64,000 bases of DNA, from NCBI RefSeq assembly GCF_000485595.1, contig NW_014577393.1, positions 154,609 through 218,608 on the forward strand. The letters run 5' to 3'. This DNA comes from Priapulus caudatus (Eukaryota; Priapulida; Priapulimorpha; Priapulimorphida; Priapulidae). Numbering within the stretch: position 1 is the stretch's first letter; every line of letters starts with the position of its first letter. This document shows positions 53,803 to 59,998 of the stretch, in pieces. The translations under genes were made by a program, and so were the position numbers. A model generated the notes under the pieces. The model made no database searches. It was not told the origin of the DNA and was given only the letters and a program-made list of their open reading frames with translations.

Positions 53803-56613
53803 TGTGCACAGACATGCATGCATACGTGCTCGCATGTGTGTGTGTGTGTGCGTGTGTGTGCATGCGTATGTTACAGTGTAATGTCTATTAATGTGAGTGT
53901 TTGCATGCGTGTGCTTGCATGTGACAAGTTACATGTTATTGTGATACCCTGTCTTATCCTGCTAATGTATGTATGTGTGCATCTGTCATCTTATGCGAGG
54001 GTTTCTGCGATATCCCATGCCCATGTTCCAGTGAATTCCTTCCCCGACCTGTCTATCATACTGTATCTTACCTGCAGTGTATCTCTGTAAGATCCATGGT
54101 CATGGGAGATGATTGACTAAACACTGAATTCACAGCATCAAACATATTTCACAATTACTGTCTGCAGAACTTATACTATTAACTGGCAATGCATGATAAA
54201 TGTTTAAACTAACATATAATATTGTATACTATATTAAGTACACCAGCATAACACGTGTTTGTATATAAGAAATCTATCCGTAGTTACGTTTCAGACAACA
54301 ACCTACCGATGTGCGTTTTGAAAGCCTGAGGTTTTATCACTTGCCCACAGAATTCACACACAACCAGGTAGAATTCATCCTGTACTGGGCAGAATCCAAA
54401 CAGTGACATATCTGAAAAACATGAACATATTCTAAGGTACGAAGACCTGAAATGGGAAAAGGCATCCAACGGTGATGGAATCTGTTGCATTGTAAAACGA
54501 ATGTCTAGCATTAACATTACAATAACATACATAGCTAGCAGAGTGGTTAGACCTCTACATGAATGCGCATGTCTCTAGTCAGGCTATGGGGAAATATAGG
54601 TGAAACCTTGATAGATCACACAATTTATCCATCTAACCATAATATCAAGTTGTAATAAAAAGTAATTAGTGTGGTGAATGAAACCATTTCATTTATGCTG
54701 ATTTTACAATCAACATACTGTTAAATTGACTACGTCACGAATTTTCTATGGTGTATATTTGTAAAATTTTTGTTGCCATTTTTTTACATTTTACATTTAT
54801 ATGATCCTGAAATTAATTGCTTGCTATGGGCTATGTATGAGTCACGAGTGTATGTTTACATCAAACAATATAGTAAAATAGGACGTATAATGCAACAATT
54901 TAACCATAAAAAGTAAACTTACTTACATTTTGTGAAAAAGTGGAAATATTTTTAATTTTTGTTTACTATTTACGATGACGTAATCACTTTAAGTAGTATA
55001 TTAATCATTTGAATAAGATGATATAATTTACTATATATATATAAATATTTCTATTTACAAATGACTCTTCCACTACAAAACTATAAAGGAGCATTAAAGC
55101 AATCCAATCTCTACCAAAGTCCAGAGAGACCGGGTACAAGATGGCGTTGCGCAAAAGATGCGTTGTTCCCCGACCTCCGAGAGCGGTTAAGCCGCGCACG
55201 GCCGCGGGACTGGGCGCACGCGGCCGCGGGTGTTGTATGTAGCATCTCGCGCTGCCCGCTATACGAATTCGCGCGCCCGCCCTCCTTCGTCTAGTATATT
55301 AATATGTAATATACTTACCAACTGTCCTTAGCTTCATTGCATCTGCTTGTGTTGTGTCTTTTTTATCCCTCGGGTTTGATGCATCAAAATCTGAAATGAT
55401 TATGTCATTCTAGATAAATGTTTAAATGGCGATATATTATCTCCTTCCTATCCTGTATTGTTGAATGTATCCTGATTCAACACTGACCTAACCCTAACCC
55501 AATCCAACTTTGCTTCCCTACAAAATAATATCATACTCTTTTAATATAACACCACTTGCTGCTACGGACAAATACCTGTAATGGGACGACTGCATTAGAG
55601 TTGAAGTTAGCAAGGCAGATATAGTTAAAGGGAGACATAATATGCAAGCTTTTTGTTACTGCTAACCATTCACTGTGATGTCAGTATATAAAATTACACG
55701 AAAATAAAATGGTCAGAATTCCTACTAACTCTCTCTCTTCTTTTATCAATAAATAGCAGGTAGGTCTTTCTTATTCAGTTAATTTTCGTATTATTAAGCA
55801 AATTACTACTATATTTTTATTTATCATTATTTTATAATATTAAAATATTAGTCTGTGGATAAGCAATGACAATGTAAACATGCTATGCACACTGGAAAGA
55901 ACCGGATCAGCTATTTGTATCATATTAAACAATAATATTAACTCCTTAAGTATTCATTTATCTATTAATGCTAAACGATAGGCCTACCATCCTCATCTGG
56001 TGCAGAAATAAATTTGTTTACATGCCAGAGATATCTACGGTACTGATGTTGTATGCTCTTAGCTTGTGCTGTTCCATTCGAATTTAATGATGTAGGGGAA
56101 TGTTAAAACCATCATAGACAACTAGAAATAAGCAACAAATGCGTTGATATTTAGCATATCTACTAAGTTATCTAAAACTAAAAATCAAAGCAACCCACAA
56201 AGTCAGTCCCAAAGGTGGCAACTACAAACTCTATCAACGACAACGTTGTTATGCAGCGACGTGTTTACATCGAAAATATCGTCGTTAATTTCATCGTGTA
56301 GACCTCATCTATATAGTTTAATAAATGTATAATCGGTGTTAAATTAATGTGTAAGTACCTTTATTACTGGTTTAAAGTTCTAAACAACTGCTAAACAAAC
56401 ATATTTGACTATTTCCTCAAACATTTTGGGAGAGCACGCACTAAAATATTGAAATAATTAGCAAGGCGTGCAAAACCTATGGGGTTGGGACTTAGCTAAA
56501 GTTCGTCTATGTCAAATTTGTTTTTCCTTACCGCCTGGGGATTCTATTCTCTCAACCCAGGCTGTCCAGGCTTGCCCGGAAAACATAGCTGGACTGTCTC
56601 TAGGCTTCGCCAT
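20463..56613 (-). CDS. ATXN7: Ataxin-7, SAGA complex deubiquitinase-module subunit (complete, 10 exons, 794 codons)
   Basis: Ataxin-7 anchors the H2B-deubiquitinating module to the SAGA coactivator in the nucleus. The coding exons are 56532-56613, 55319-55390, 54307-54411, 38242-38489, 37358-37805, 36448-36530, 35539-35648, 21842-22772, 21071-21257 and 20463-20581. They total 2385 nt, and every junction has GT-AG borders and matching phase. Domains: an N-terminal [11 protein letters not shown] motif; a C2H2-type finger at residues 70-90 (C70, C73, H85, H90) after [15 protein letters not shown]; a proline-rich region at 170-318; the SCA7 domain at 319-382 ([29 protein letters not shown]); and a long low-complexity A/P/S/T-rich tail. 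There is no N-terminal polyglutamine; only Q4 occurs, in exon 8. I do not see the FDSRW-type segment that vertebrate ataxin-7 paralogs carry after SCA7. Intron 7 is disturbed by a misplaced block (22935-35420). Confidence 0.93.
21071..21257 (-). CDS. ATXN7: ATXN7 exon 9
   Basis: The exon encodes [40 protein letters not shown] and TVNLDHLNS. It enters in phase 0 and leaves in phase 1 at gtaggt. There is no domain; the S/N/T composition continues that of exon 8. Confidence 0.85.
21276..21317. repeat. (GA)n microsatellite
   Basis: Near-perfect GA tract in ATXN7 intron 8, just upstream of exon 9. Confidence 0.95.
21408..21553 (+). repeat. Dispersed repeat, copy B (partner at 229-373)
   Basis: Matches the reverse complement of 229-373 as described there. 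It lies in ATXN7 intron 8. Confidence 0.8.
21842..22772 (-). CDS. ATXN7: ATXN7 exon 8: long low-complexity C-terminal region
   Basis: The exon has 931 nt and starts [20 protein letters not shown]. Features include a repeated hydrophobic/T-rich stretch ([20 protein letters not shown]), an alanine run of eight, [10 protein letters not shown] and a final [10 protein letters not shown] at a gtaagc donor. It has no recognised domain and is assigned to ATXN7 by phase and position. Confidence 0.85.
22838..22909. repeat. 31-bp minisatellite at left edge of gap
   Basis: About 2.3 units of GTAGGTGGTACTTACTGGAG followed by AGGTGG. It is the reverse complement of the array at 34860-35415. This orientation clash is a key sign that the block between them is inverted. 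Confidence 0.9.
22910..22934. other. Assembly gap (25 N)
   Basis: Run of N in ATXN7 intron 7, with sharply different sequence quality on its two sides. Confidence 0.99.
22935..26980 (+). pseudogene. Error-laden reverse copy of ATXN7 exons 4-7 (probable misplaced read sequence)
   Basis: This block is collinear with the reverse complement of about 35425-38470 but about one third longer, owing to scattered insertions in exons and introns alike. Recognisable copies: exon 4 end (to 23199, with the gtaaggg donor), exon 5 (23761-24370), exon 6 (about 25487-25628) and exon 7 (about 26828-26948). All are frameshifted several times. Exons have not diverged less than introns, which argues against an evolved pseudogene and for unpolished read sequence overlapping the right flank. 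Confidence 0.8.
26990..27885. repeat. Long noisy (CT)n tract
   Basis: Reverse-complement counterpart of the (GA)n at 35426-35475, reached through the same flanking sequence (agtgtcaatagtag). Its long open frames (S/L-rich or R/E-rich) are artefacts. Confidence 0.9.
28108..28410 (+). CDS. Exon-like open frame in ATXN7 intron 7 block, function unknown
   Basis: After a possible acceptor (catattag) one frame reads [20 protein letters not shown], then [20 protein letters not shown] and [13 protein letters not shown]. The S/T/A-rich style resembles the ATXN7 tail. If the surrounding block is inverted, as argued, this frame would be in ATXN7 sense within intron 7, so an alternative ATXN7 exon is possible, but I find no clear donor. 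Sequence quality here (27.9-28.5 kb) looks better than on either side. Confidence 0.2.
   Translation, partial: VTLLNPAYPSKTAVCMSRSTNLHLGAYGQILSPASHTAVSGSATSGCPSAVTLPSGLTDKHYAHCSLHFVFFRVCSSGHISYEYIYEVYIRELYAVVFSN
28600..34690. repeat. GC-rich satellite, unit about 85-90 bp, error-rich
   Basis: From about 29.3 kb a degenerate unit repeats: GTGAGTGTGGGAGACGAGG, TTAGTGGGGAGGGAGGGGTC, GGGGTCGAGGCCACGG, AACAGCATCCACGCCCCAT. The last units (34.2-34.68 kb) are cleanest. Between 28.6 and 29.3 kb, and in 30.1-32.9 kb, the repeat is hard to follow and the sequence is simply GC-rich. All long frames are shadows. No gene is seen in these 6 kb. Confidence 0.8.
34860..35415. repeat. 29-31-bp minisatellite (CCACCTCTCCAGTAAGTACC)
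   Basis: About 18 noisy units built on ACCTACACCCCCACCTCTCC and AGTAAGTACC. Same family as 22838-22909 but opposite orientation. It ends directly in the (GA)n tract. Confidence 0.92.
35426..35475. repeat. (GA)n microsatellite
   Basis: Start of the well-polished sequence to the right, 64 bp downstream of the ATXN7 exon 7 donor on the minus strand. Confidence 0.95.
35539..35648 (-). CDS. ATXN7: ATXN7 exon 7: second half of SCA7 domain
   Basis: The exon encodes [20 protein letters not shown] and [23 protein letters not shown]-x-K-x-FD-x-LL is the SCA7 consensus. It ends in phase 2 at gtaagt, and the exon at 22772 starts in the matching phase. Confidence 0.96.
36448..36530 (-). CDS. ATXN7: ATXN7 exon 6: first half of SCA7 domain
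   Basis: The exon encodes [20 protein letters not shown] and CTRSLTCK. It carries the zinc-binding C-x-C and H residues of the SCA7 domain, which in SAGA contacts the core and, in ataxin-7, nucleosomes. Phase 0 at the gtaaga donor. Confidence 0.97.
37358..37805 (-). CDS. ATXN7: ATXN7 exon 5: proline/alanine-rich region with basic end
   Basis: The exon has about 149 codons. It starts [20 protein letters not shown], runs through a P-rich stretch ([18 protein letters not shown]) and ends [20 protein letters not shown], a likely nuclear localisation signal. It ends in phase 1 at gtgcgt. The proline tract makes a poly-G shadow ORF on the other strand. Confidence 0.88.
38242..38489 (-). CDS. ATXN7: ATXN7 exon 4: end of zinc finger and S/P-rich linker
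   Basis: The exon starts [18 protein letters not shown], completing the finger's H-x4-H, and ends [14 protein letters not shown] at a gtaagg donor, phase 0. The internal [11 protein letters not shown] is not the start of the protein. MPVVK-VERMPEL across the next junction parallels TPSVK-VEKIHPKMDG in human ataxin-7. Confidence 0.88.
38853..38998. repeat. 48-bp tandem repeat, 3 copies
   Basis: Units start GCATGAGAGAAGAGGGAGAG and are practically identical; the period is a multiple of three, so an R/E-rich frame stays open by chance. Confidence 0.93.
40080..40300. repeat. (CA)n-rich tract
   Basis: Degenerate CACACA and CGCACG repeats in ATXN7 intron 3. Confidence 0.85.
40620..41150. repeat. 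530-bp CAG-rich trinucleotide tract
   Basis: Mostly CAG/GCA units with frequent TAG, GGCAG and other interruptions, ending in a cleaner run of about 13 CAG (41110-41150). On the ATXN7 sense strand it is CTG. Interruptions look like sequencing noise on a long CAG array. Frames give poly-S/Q/A or poly-L/C only. Confidence 0.9.
41270..41401. repeat. 24-bp minisatellite (GTGCGTGCAGACGTGTGTCAGT)
   Basis: About five units, ended by a single N at 41402 and a GA-rich start of the next piece, so a contig join. Confidence 0.9.
42000..42240. repeat. (CT)n-rich tract, noisy
   Basis: Imperfect CT repeats with C-rich interruptions in ATXN7 intron 3; no gene. Confidence 0.88.
42440..43930. repeat. CA-rich minisatellite (CACCCTGCACCCACAAACAC), error-rich
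   Basis: Degenerate units of about 36 bp such as CTGCACCACAAACACACACT and CACTCACACC. A cleaner piece of the same array is at 46920-47220. T/H-rich and C/V-rich open frames are artefacts. Confidence 0.9.
43934..44005. mobile_element. 72-bp foldback element, copy 2
   Basis: Perfect-looking hairpin: TAGATACAATAATGTAACCC, AAACACAGGATA, a short loop, then the reverse complement. Same ends as 8723-8795. Confidence 0.8.
44446..45376. other. Assembly gap (931 N)
   Basis: Run of N in ATXN7 intron 3; the open frames across it are meaningless. Confidence 0.99.
45636..45794 (-). CDS. Possible exon with acidic tail, gene unknown
   Basis: After an acceptor-like cacatag the frame reads [20 protein letters not shown], then [20 protein letters not shown] and [12 protein letters not shown] before TAG. 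The acidic tail and clean composition look like the end of a nuclear protein. A donor (AAAG|gtgaca) at 45650 would make it an internal exon. It does not fit between ATXN7 exons 3 and 4 in phase, so it is either an alternative ATXN7 last exon, an exon of a nested gene, or chance. Just to its right lies a minisatellite. Confidence 0.35.
   Translation of the reverse strand: MKISSKASESAALTVLNNHRTSSAAFREGEEVSQDEEEDEDDGDTNSKGDTS
45865..46449. repeat. 13-bp minisatellite (AATGTCAGGCTGT)
   Basis: About 45 clean units with the variants CAGACTGT and CAGTAATGT, cut off by a single N at 46450. Confidence 0.97.
46691..46916. repeat. 25-bp minisatellite (AACAGTGAGAGGTAGGGTTA)
   Basis: About nine near-identical units, each with TAGGGTTAGG; cut off by a single N at 46917. 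Confidence 0.97.
46920..47220. repeat. CA-rich minisatellite, second piece
   Basis: Same unit family as 42440-43930 (CACCCTGCACCCACAAACAC). It is followed by the same unique sequence, which suggests that the two pieces are one locus assembled twice. Confidence 0.9.
47199..47960. repeat. Segment duplicating 43913-44347 and 46497-46689
   Basis: The left part (to about 47643) repeats 43913-44347, including GGTTTACACATTGGCTTCAT. The right part (from about 47731) repeats 46497-46689, including GGAGGCAGACGCTCACACGG. Differences are mostly small indels. Confidence 0.85.
47222..47292. mobile_element. 72-bp foldback element, copy 3 (probably the same locus as copy 2)
   Basis: Hairpin nearly identical to 43934-44005 with a few indels; its flanks also match, so it is likely an assembly duplicate rather than an independent insertion. 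Confidence 0.7.
48281..48317. repeat. Short palindrome
   Basis: AAGAGTATATATGGGAG followed by an imperfect reverse complement; a hairpin of about 17 bp per arm in AT-rich DNA. No other feature is seen in 48.0-48.6 kb. Confidence 0.6.
48600..48965 (+). mobile_element. Retroposon 3' tail-like sequence
   Basis: Contains CAGTTCCTGAGTTATCG, GACGGACGGACAACG and ATAGCTCAGC...GGTGAGCTAAAAATG. These wordings are typical of 3' ends of LINE/SINE families in marine invertebrates. No coding remains are visible. The family is not identified. Confidence 0.4.
49155..49240. repeat. 20-bp tandem repeat (CCTGTACCCAACTGTAACCA)
   Basis: About four units, one with a single substitution. Confidence 0.93.
49779..50990. 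mobile_element. Composite retroposon region
   Basis: It starts with ACTAGCGGGATACCCGGC and ends in a (CATA)n tail at 50948-50970 after GGTTTGGCCGAGCATAGGTG, as SINE/LINE families do. Inside are (TATC)n, (CATC)n and (CCATC)n microsatellites (49865-50035), a direct repeat (50138-50252 and 50492-50666, both with ACATAGGCTTCCGTGAAGTG) and a tRNA-like head. No protein-coding remnant is seen. Confidence 0.5.
50667..50742 (-). repeat. tRNA-derived SINE head (tRNA-Arg-CCT-like)
   Basis: It has an intact pol III A box (TGGCGCAGTGG, 50731-50741) and B box (GGTTCGAATCC, 50680-50690). The anticodon loop region reads CTCCTAC, as in tRNA-Arg(CCT). The T-stem does not pair (CCGGG against CCGAC), so a SINE is more likely than a working tRNA. 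Confidence 0.6.
52336..53061. mobile_element. 726-bp foldback element with long inverted arms
   Basis: CTCATAATAGAGAAGAG at the left end is mirrored by CTCTTCTCTATTATGAG at the right. The arms (about 190-250 bp) stay similar inward, including TTGAATATATTTATTCACAT and GATTCTCCCTTAATCATATG. An inner inverted pair, GACGCTGGGGGCTGTTGGGG, closes it. There is no coding capacity. Confidence 0.8.
53310..53875. repeat. (GT)n and ACAGACATGCATGC tandem tract
   Basis: GT-rich microsatellite interrupted by the MITE at 53396-53717; a unit with GTGCACAGACATGCATGC occurs three times. Confidence 0.85.
53396..53717. mobile_element. hAT-like MITE inserted in a (GT)n tract
   Basis: The 322-bp element starts CAGGGGTAGAAATTAAC and ends in the inverted form of CAGGGTGCGAAATTAAC. 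The CAGGG start is the hAT hallmark. The same GTGCACAGACATGCATGCCT flank appears on both sides because the host tract is itself repeated. Internal motifs include GGGAGTCCG, four times. The target duplication is not readable in the repeat. Confidence 0.7.
54307..54411 (-). CDS. ATXN7: ATXN7 exon 3: conserved block and first part of the zinc finger
   Basis: The exon encodes [20 protein letters not shown] and [14 protein letters not shown]. It is a close match to human MPIFGFCPAHDDFYLVVCNDC. The second zinc-binding histidine is supplied by the next exon (ELRH), 15.8 kb away across intron 3. Confidence 0.95.
55319..55390 (-). CDS. ATXN7: ATXN7 exon 2
   Basis: The exon encodes [20 protein letters not shown] and LRTV, phase 1 at both ends, with AG acceptor and gtaagt donor. 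Sequence similarity is weak, but it joins exons 1 and 3 in frame. Confidence 0.85.
56532..56613 (-). CDS. ATXN7: ATXN7 exon 1 (start codon)
   Basis: The exon encodes [20 protein letters not shown] followed by ERIESPG and ends in phase 1 at a gtaagg donor. The start codon has a good context (caaaATGg). GQAWTAWVE corresponds to GQSWNLWVE in human ataxin-7, which follows the polyglutamine tract there; no such tract is present here. Confidence 0.9.
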
Positions 56614-56905
56614 TTTGATGTGTCTTGTTGCTTGCTTTTGGCGATCTCAGCCGACAATCGCCGAAAGTGACGTCAAATTCGGATGTTGAGGTCCGCCGCA
56701 ATCCATTTACTAAATAGATAAAAATAAAAGTATGATATGTTACTAGTCAGTTTAATCTAACATCTAATATAATTACAAATTAAGTTTACTTTATATAATA
56801 GTAATTGTATTGTGAGATTATATTTTGTCACCAAAATGTTTCAGTTAATTTATTAGCGTGGTTTATTACGGCGACATGTGCGCCCGGCAGCGGCATTCTG
56901 AAAGA
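56614..56905. promoter_or_regulatory. Shared divergent promoter of ATXN7 and THOC7
   Basis: Only 292 bp separate the two start codons. The interval holds a perfect CRE (TGACGTCA, 56668-56675) and a small dyad GGCGAT...ATCGCC just beside it, and is GC-richer near ATXN7. No TATA box is evident on either side. Such short head-to-head spacing implies common control; this is inference from layout. Confidence 0.65.
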
Positions 56906-59900
56906 ATGGCTGACGGTAAGTCTTTGACTTTATTTTTGTACTACTACTTGCTCTTGAAGTTTACGTATGAATATAATTTTAGTAATGCGTACCTACATTA
57001 TATTTATAACATACCCATTATTCCAGATGACATACTGAGAAAGAAGCTTCTCATAGAGGGCGATGGTACTGGTAGCGACACTCGTATCAACACATTTCTC
57101 AAAACTTTCTTCAAATGGTTCCACGGCAAAGACGCAGAGAGCGATGAGGAAAGGTAATTCATGGCACGGTCACAATAAATTACCAGTGTAATATACGTTA
57201 ACAAAGAACCATCATGGTGTGTTTATGTATATTAGTCCATTCACAGCGAGGTGGTGTTTCATGGTCCAATATTGACTAATAGTAATACTAGTGTGGGATC
57301 ATTGAGCAATACAAAGTCACAGAACTAGGAACAATATTTATATTTTGTTGTCGTTGCTGGATTATTATTCAGTTCTACAATGTTTCTTCTATAGTAATGC
57401 TGCCTACCAAAAGCTGCTGTCACAACTGGCCCAGATTGAGATAAGCCATGCGAAAACCAAGTTCATTCATGACATGAATGTCCAGGAAAAAAAGAACTAT
57501 GAAAGACTCTACACAGATATAGGTAGAGAAAATACTGTGCAATCCAGGATTATGTTACTAAAAGTGTGACAGATAGGTTAGGGCAGTGGTGGTAATTTTA
57601 CAAGTTCTGAAAGTTTACAGGACCATGGCTTTAATTGAATTAACCTGGGAAGCATCGTCCCTAACTAGCTATAGTTAGTTGCTTTCCGATGAACTTTCTT
57701 GCATAGATGCAAAACTAGACATTTTGTTAATTTGATATCTACATATACATGATGATGTTTTTTATATTCAGAACAACAAATAGATGATGCCAGGCAGCAG
57801 ATTATTGACTGCAAGAATGAATTATTACAGGCAAAGAGAATCCGCAAAAATAGACAAGGTACTGCAATATAGAAAAAAAGGTTTTATCGAGTACTTTTAA
57901 TAGTTTTTTTTTGATTAACTGGCCTTTAAATTCACCCTGTGTGAATTCCTGCATTCCTTTGTATAAGCTGGCGAATCTGAATACGGTGGCTCGCATGGCT
58001 GTTAGGAATGCTAGAGCAGTCATAGGTCACCATGTATGAAATGTGCCTGGTATAGAGAATAATTATGGTGCTTGGTTAATGTGGTGACTACAGCTTCTCT
58101 GATCCCCCTTCCATCACTTGTCTTAGATGTCATGTTGTGTAATCTCTATCTCCATGGTGTATGGTCAGTCAATTCCTATTCCCTTACTATTCCTACATTC
58201 TCCTTTGCCTTTGTTTATTGTTGCGATACACATTGATCTTATTTGATCGGGGCGCCATCTGGTGTTCTGAAATGATAGGAAACTGAGACCAGAGCAACAT
58301 AGTGTTGCAATGACTGGATTCTAACTGGAGATGATGAGGTGCAGGATAACATGATCACCTGGCATGTGAACCAAGATTTTCTCGATGAATCCTAGGTTCA
58401 CGGGCCGAGGCTGATGTGAATGTGACTCCCTGCATACGACTGATCCAGTCCCAGCCGTGCGCGGATACATAAAAGAATGTCGGCCTATCATGTTAGCGTG
58501 ACGATGAACAAGTGTTTCATACGAGTATTTACTCCGATTTCACTGTGTCAGGTTCGATTTAATTTGCTGCTCGCATGATACAAAACTAATTTTCTGTTTT
58601 TGTTGCCATGTTTATAGAGTATGATGTTCTGGCAAAGCTGATACAGCAGCATCCAGACAGACAGGAAACATTGAAGTGAGTTATTGATATCCATTATGTG
58701 TGCATGTGCACGTACATGGGTGGGTGGCCAGGGTGGGTGTGAATTTGTACTGGCTGCGTTTGTATGTGCATGCGCGTATTTCACATTTAATGTTTGATCA
58801 TAAATTTGTGTAGTAAGCATTCAAGCTGCACCGGTGCAATTCCTGTCTAAAACCATGTTTTCGTCGTTTGTGTTTGCGTAGTGAGTTGGAGGCTCTAGAC
58901 CAGCAGACGCAGAGCTCACAGAAGGAAAACTTGGCTCTCGACGACAAGGTAATAAATAAGAGGTTGCAGAAAAAAAACACAGTTGTATATATGTGAGTAC
59001 AGATGTAATGAATTAACTATCTAAGTGAAATGGGAAGCAAACTACCCATTTAGGGCATCAGTGTAAAAATCTCACCAAGTTGCTACATGTAGGAAATCAT
59101 AATATTACCTTACTAGTAGGTTCTTATTATCTTATTACTGCGACTCATTATGATTTCACTTTGTACACGGGGTCACATTTGTCAGTCCATAATGTCTTTA
59201 ATAGTAAACATTATACACATCTACAACATGGTAATACTTCAAGGTAATATATACTATCTGCTTCAATAGCGATGTGAATGAATATTTGATGTTTTCGCAG
59301 CTGGAGATGAGAAGGAAACAGTTCCACGTTCTCATGACAGCGATATACGAGCTCACCAGCTTATTAGAGGGTAAGTGTTCACAGTACACTTCACACATCG
59401 CCTTGTAGGATTTCAGCAGCACAACAGGGAGATGTGTTCGCATGTAGTAAGGCCATAATAAAAATATTGTTTGTTTGCCCTCACCCGACCGACCTGCAAA
59501 AAAGGGGCCGACTCAAAATATTTTATTGATCTTTCCCATTTTTTTTTTATAGAAATTGTATCACTGCATTCTATAAATCTGTAGGCAATACATTATATGT
59601 ACCAAGCAAAACAAACATTCAACATAAAAGGTATCTCCACACAAGTACACCCGAGCATGTAGACACCATGCTAAATTTGTAAAAAGACTCCCCCCCCCCC
59701 TAAGAAAAGCCTACCTACCTACCCAAGCATTTCAGCCTAGGTCGGGTGAGGGCAAACAAAGATTTTTTTAATTGTGGCCTACTATTTTATTTACGTGTTT
59801 CCCTGTAACCGATCGCTATAACAGTATAACTCCCACAGTAATGCTAATCTCTTCCATTATTACATCACAATCGGGCGAGGGGTCGTATTCCCTTTGGCTC

Positions 59901-59998
59901 CTACTTGTTTGTTGTTATGGTTACGATTATTGCTGTCCGTTTGCGTTGCAGCTGATGATGAAAAGAAAGACGAGGACATTAGAATGGAAACGGGATAG
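56906..59998 (+). CDS. THOC7: THO complex subunit 7 (complete, 8 exons, 197 codons)
   Basis: THOC7 is a coiled-coil subunit of the nuclear THO core of TREX, which couples transcription and splicing to mRNA export. The exons are 56906-56915, 57027-57153, 57395-57522, 57772-57858, 58618-58675, 58882-58948, 59301-59370 and 59952-59998, total 594 nt with all phases matching and GT-AG introns. Protein landmarks: DDILRKKLLIEGDGTGSDTR near the start (human DDEVIRKRLLIDGDGAGDDR), YQKLLSQLAQIEISHAKTK, LLQAKRIRKNRQ (identical core in human), LIQQHPDRQETL and LEMRRKQFHVLL. The acidic end is DDEKKDEDIRMETG. Length is close to the human 204 residues. The first exon encodes only MAD plus one base. Intron 7 carries a MITE (59470-59760). 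Confidence 0.97.
58252..58265 (-). promoter_or_regulatory. CTCF-like motif in THOC7 intron 4
   Basis: ACACCAGATGGCGC on the minus strand matches the CTCF core at 13 of 14 positions. Single motifs of this quality also occur at 7844-7857 and 39309-39322. Chance matches are possible. Confidence 0.3.
59470..59760. mobile_element. MITE with 21-bp perfect terminal inverted repeats
   Basis: The 291-bp element starts TTTGTTTGCCCTCACCCGACC and ends in its exact reverse complement. It sits in THOC7 intron 7 without touching splice sites. No ORF; target duplication unclear, superfamily unknown. Confidence 0.8.

Larger units (their letters stand above)
38490..54306 (-). other. ATXN7 intron 3 (15.8 kb), satellite-rich
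   Basis: Apart from repeats listed separately, no conserved exon could be placed in this span. Adding any candidate must respect phase 1 at both ends. The region contains a 931-N gap (44446-45376) and three single-N joins (41402, 46450, 46917), so its true length is unknown. Confidence 0.75.
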
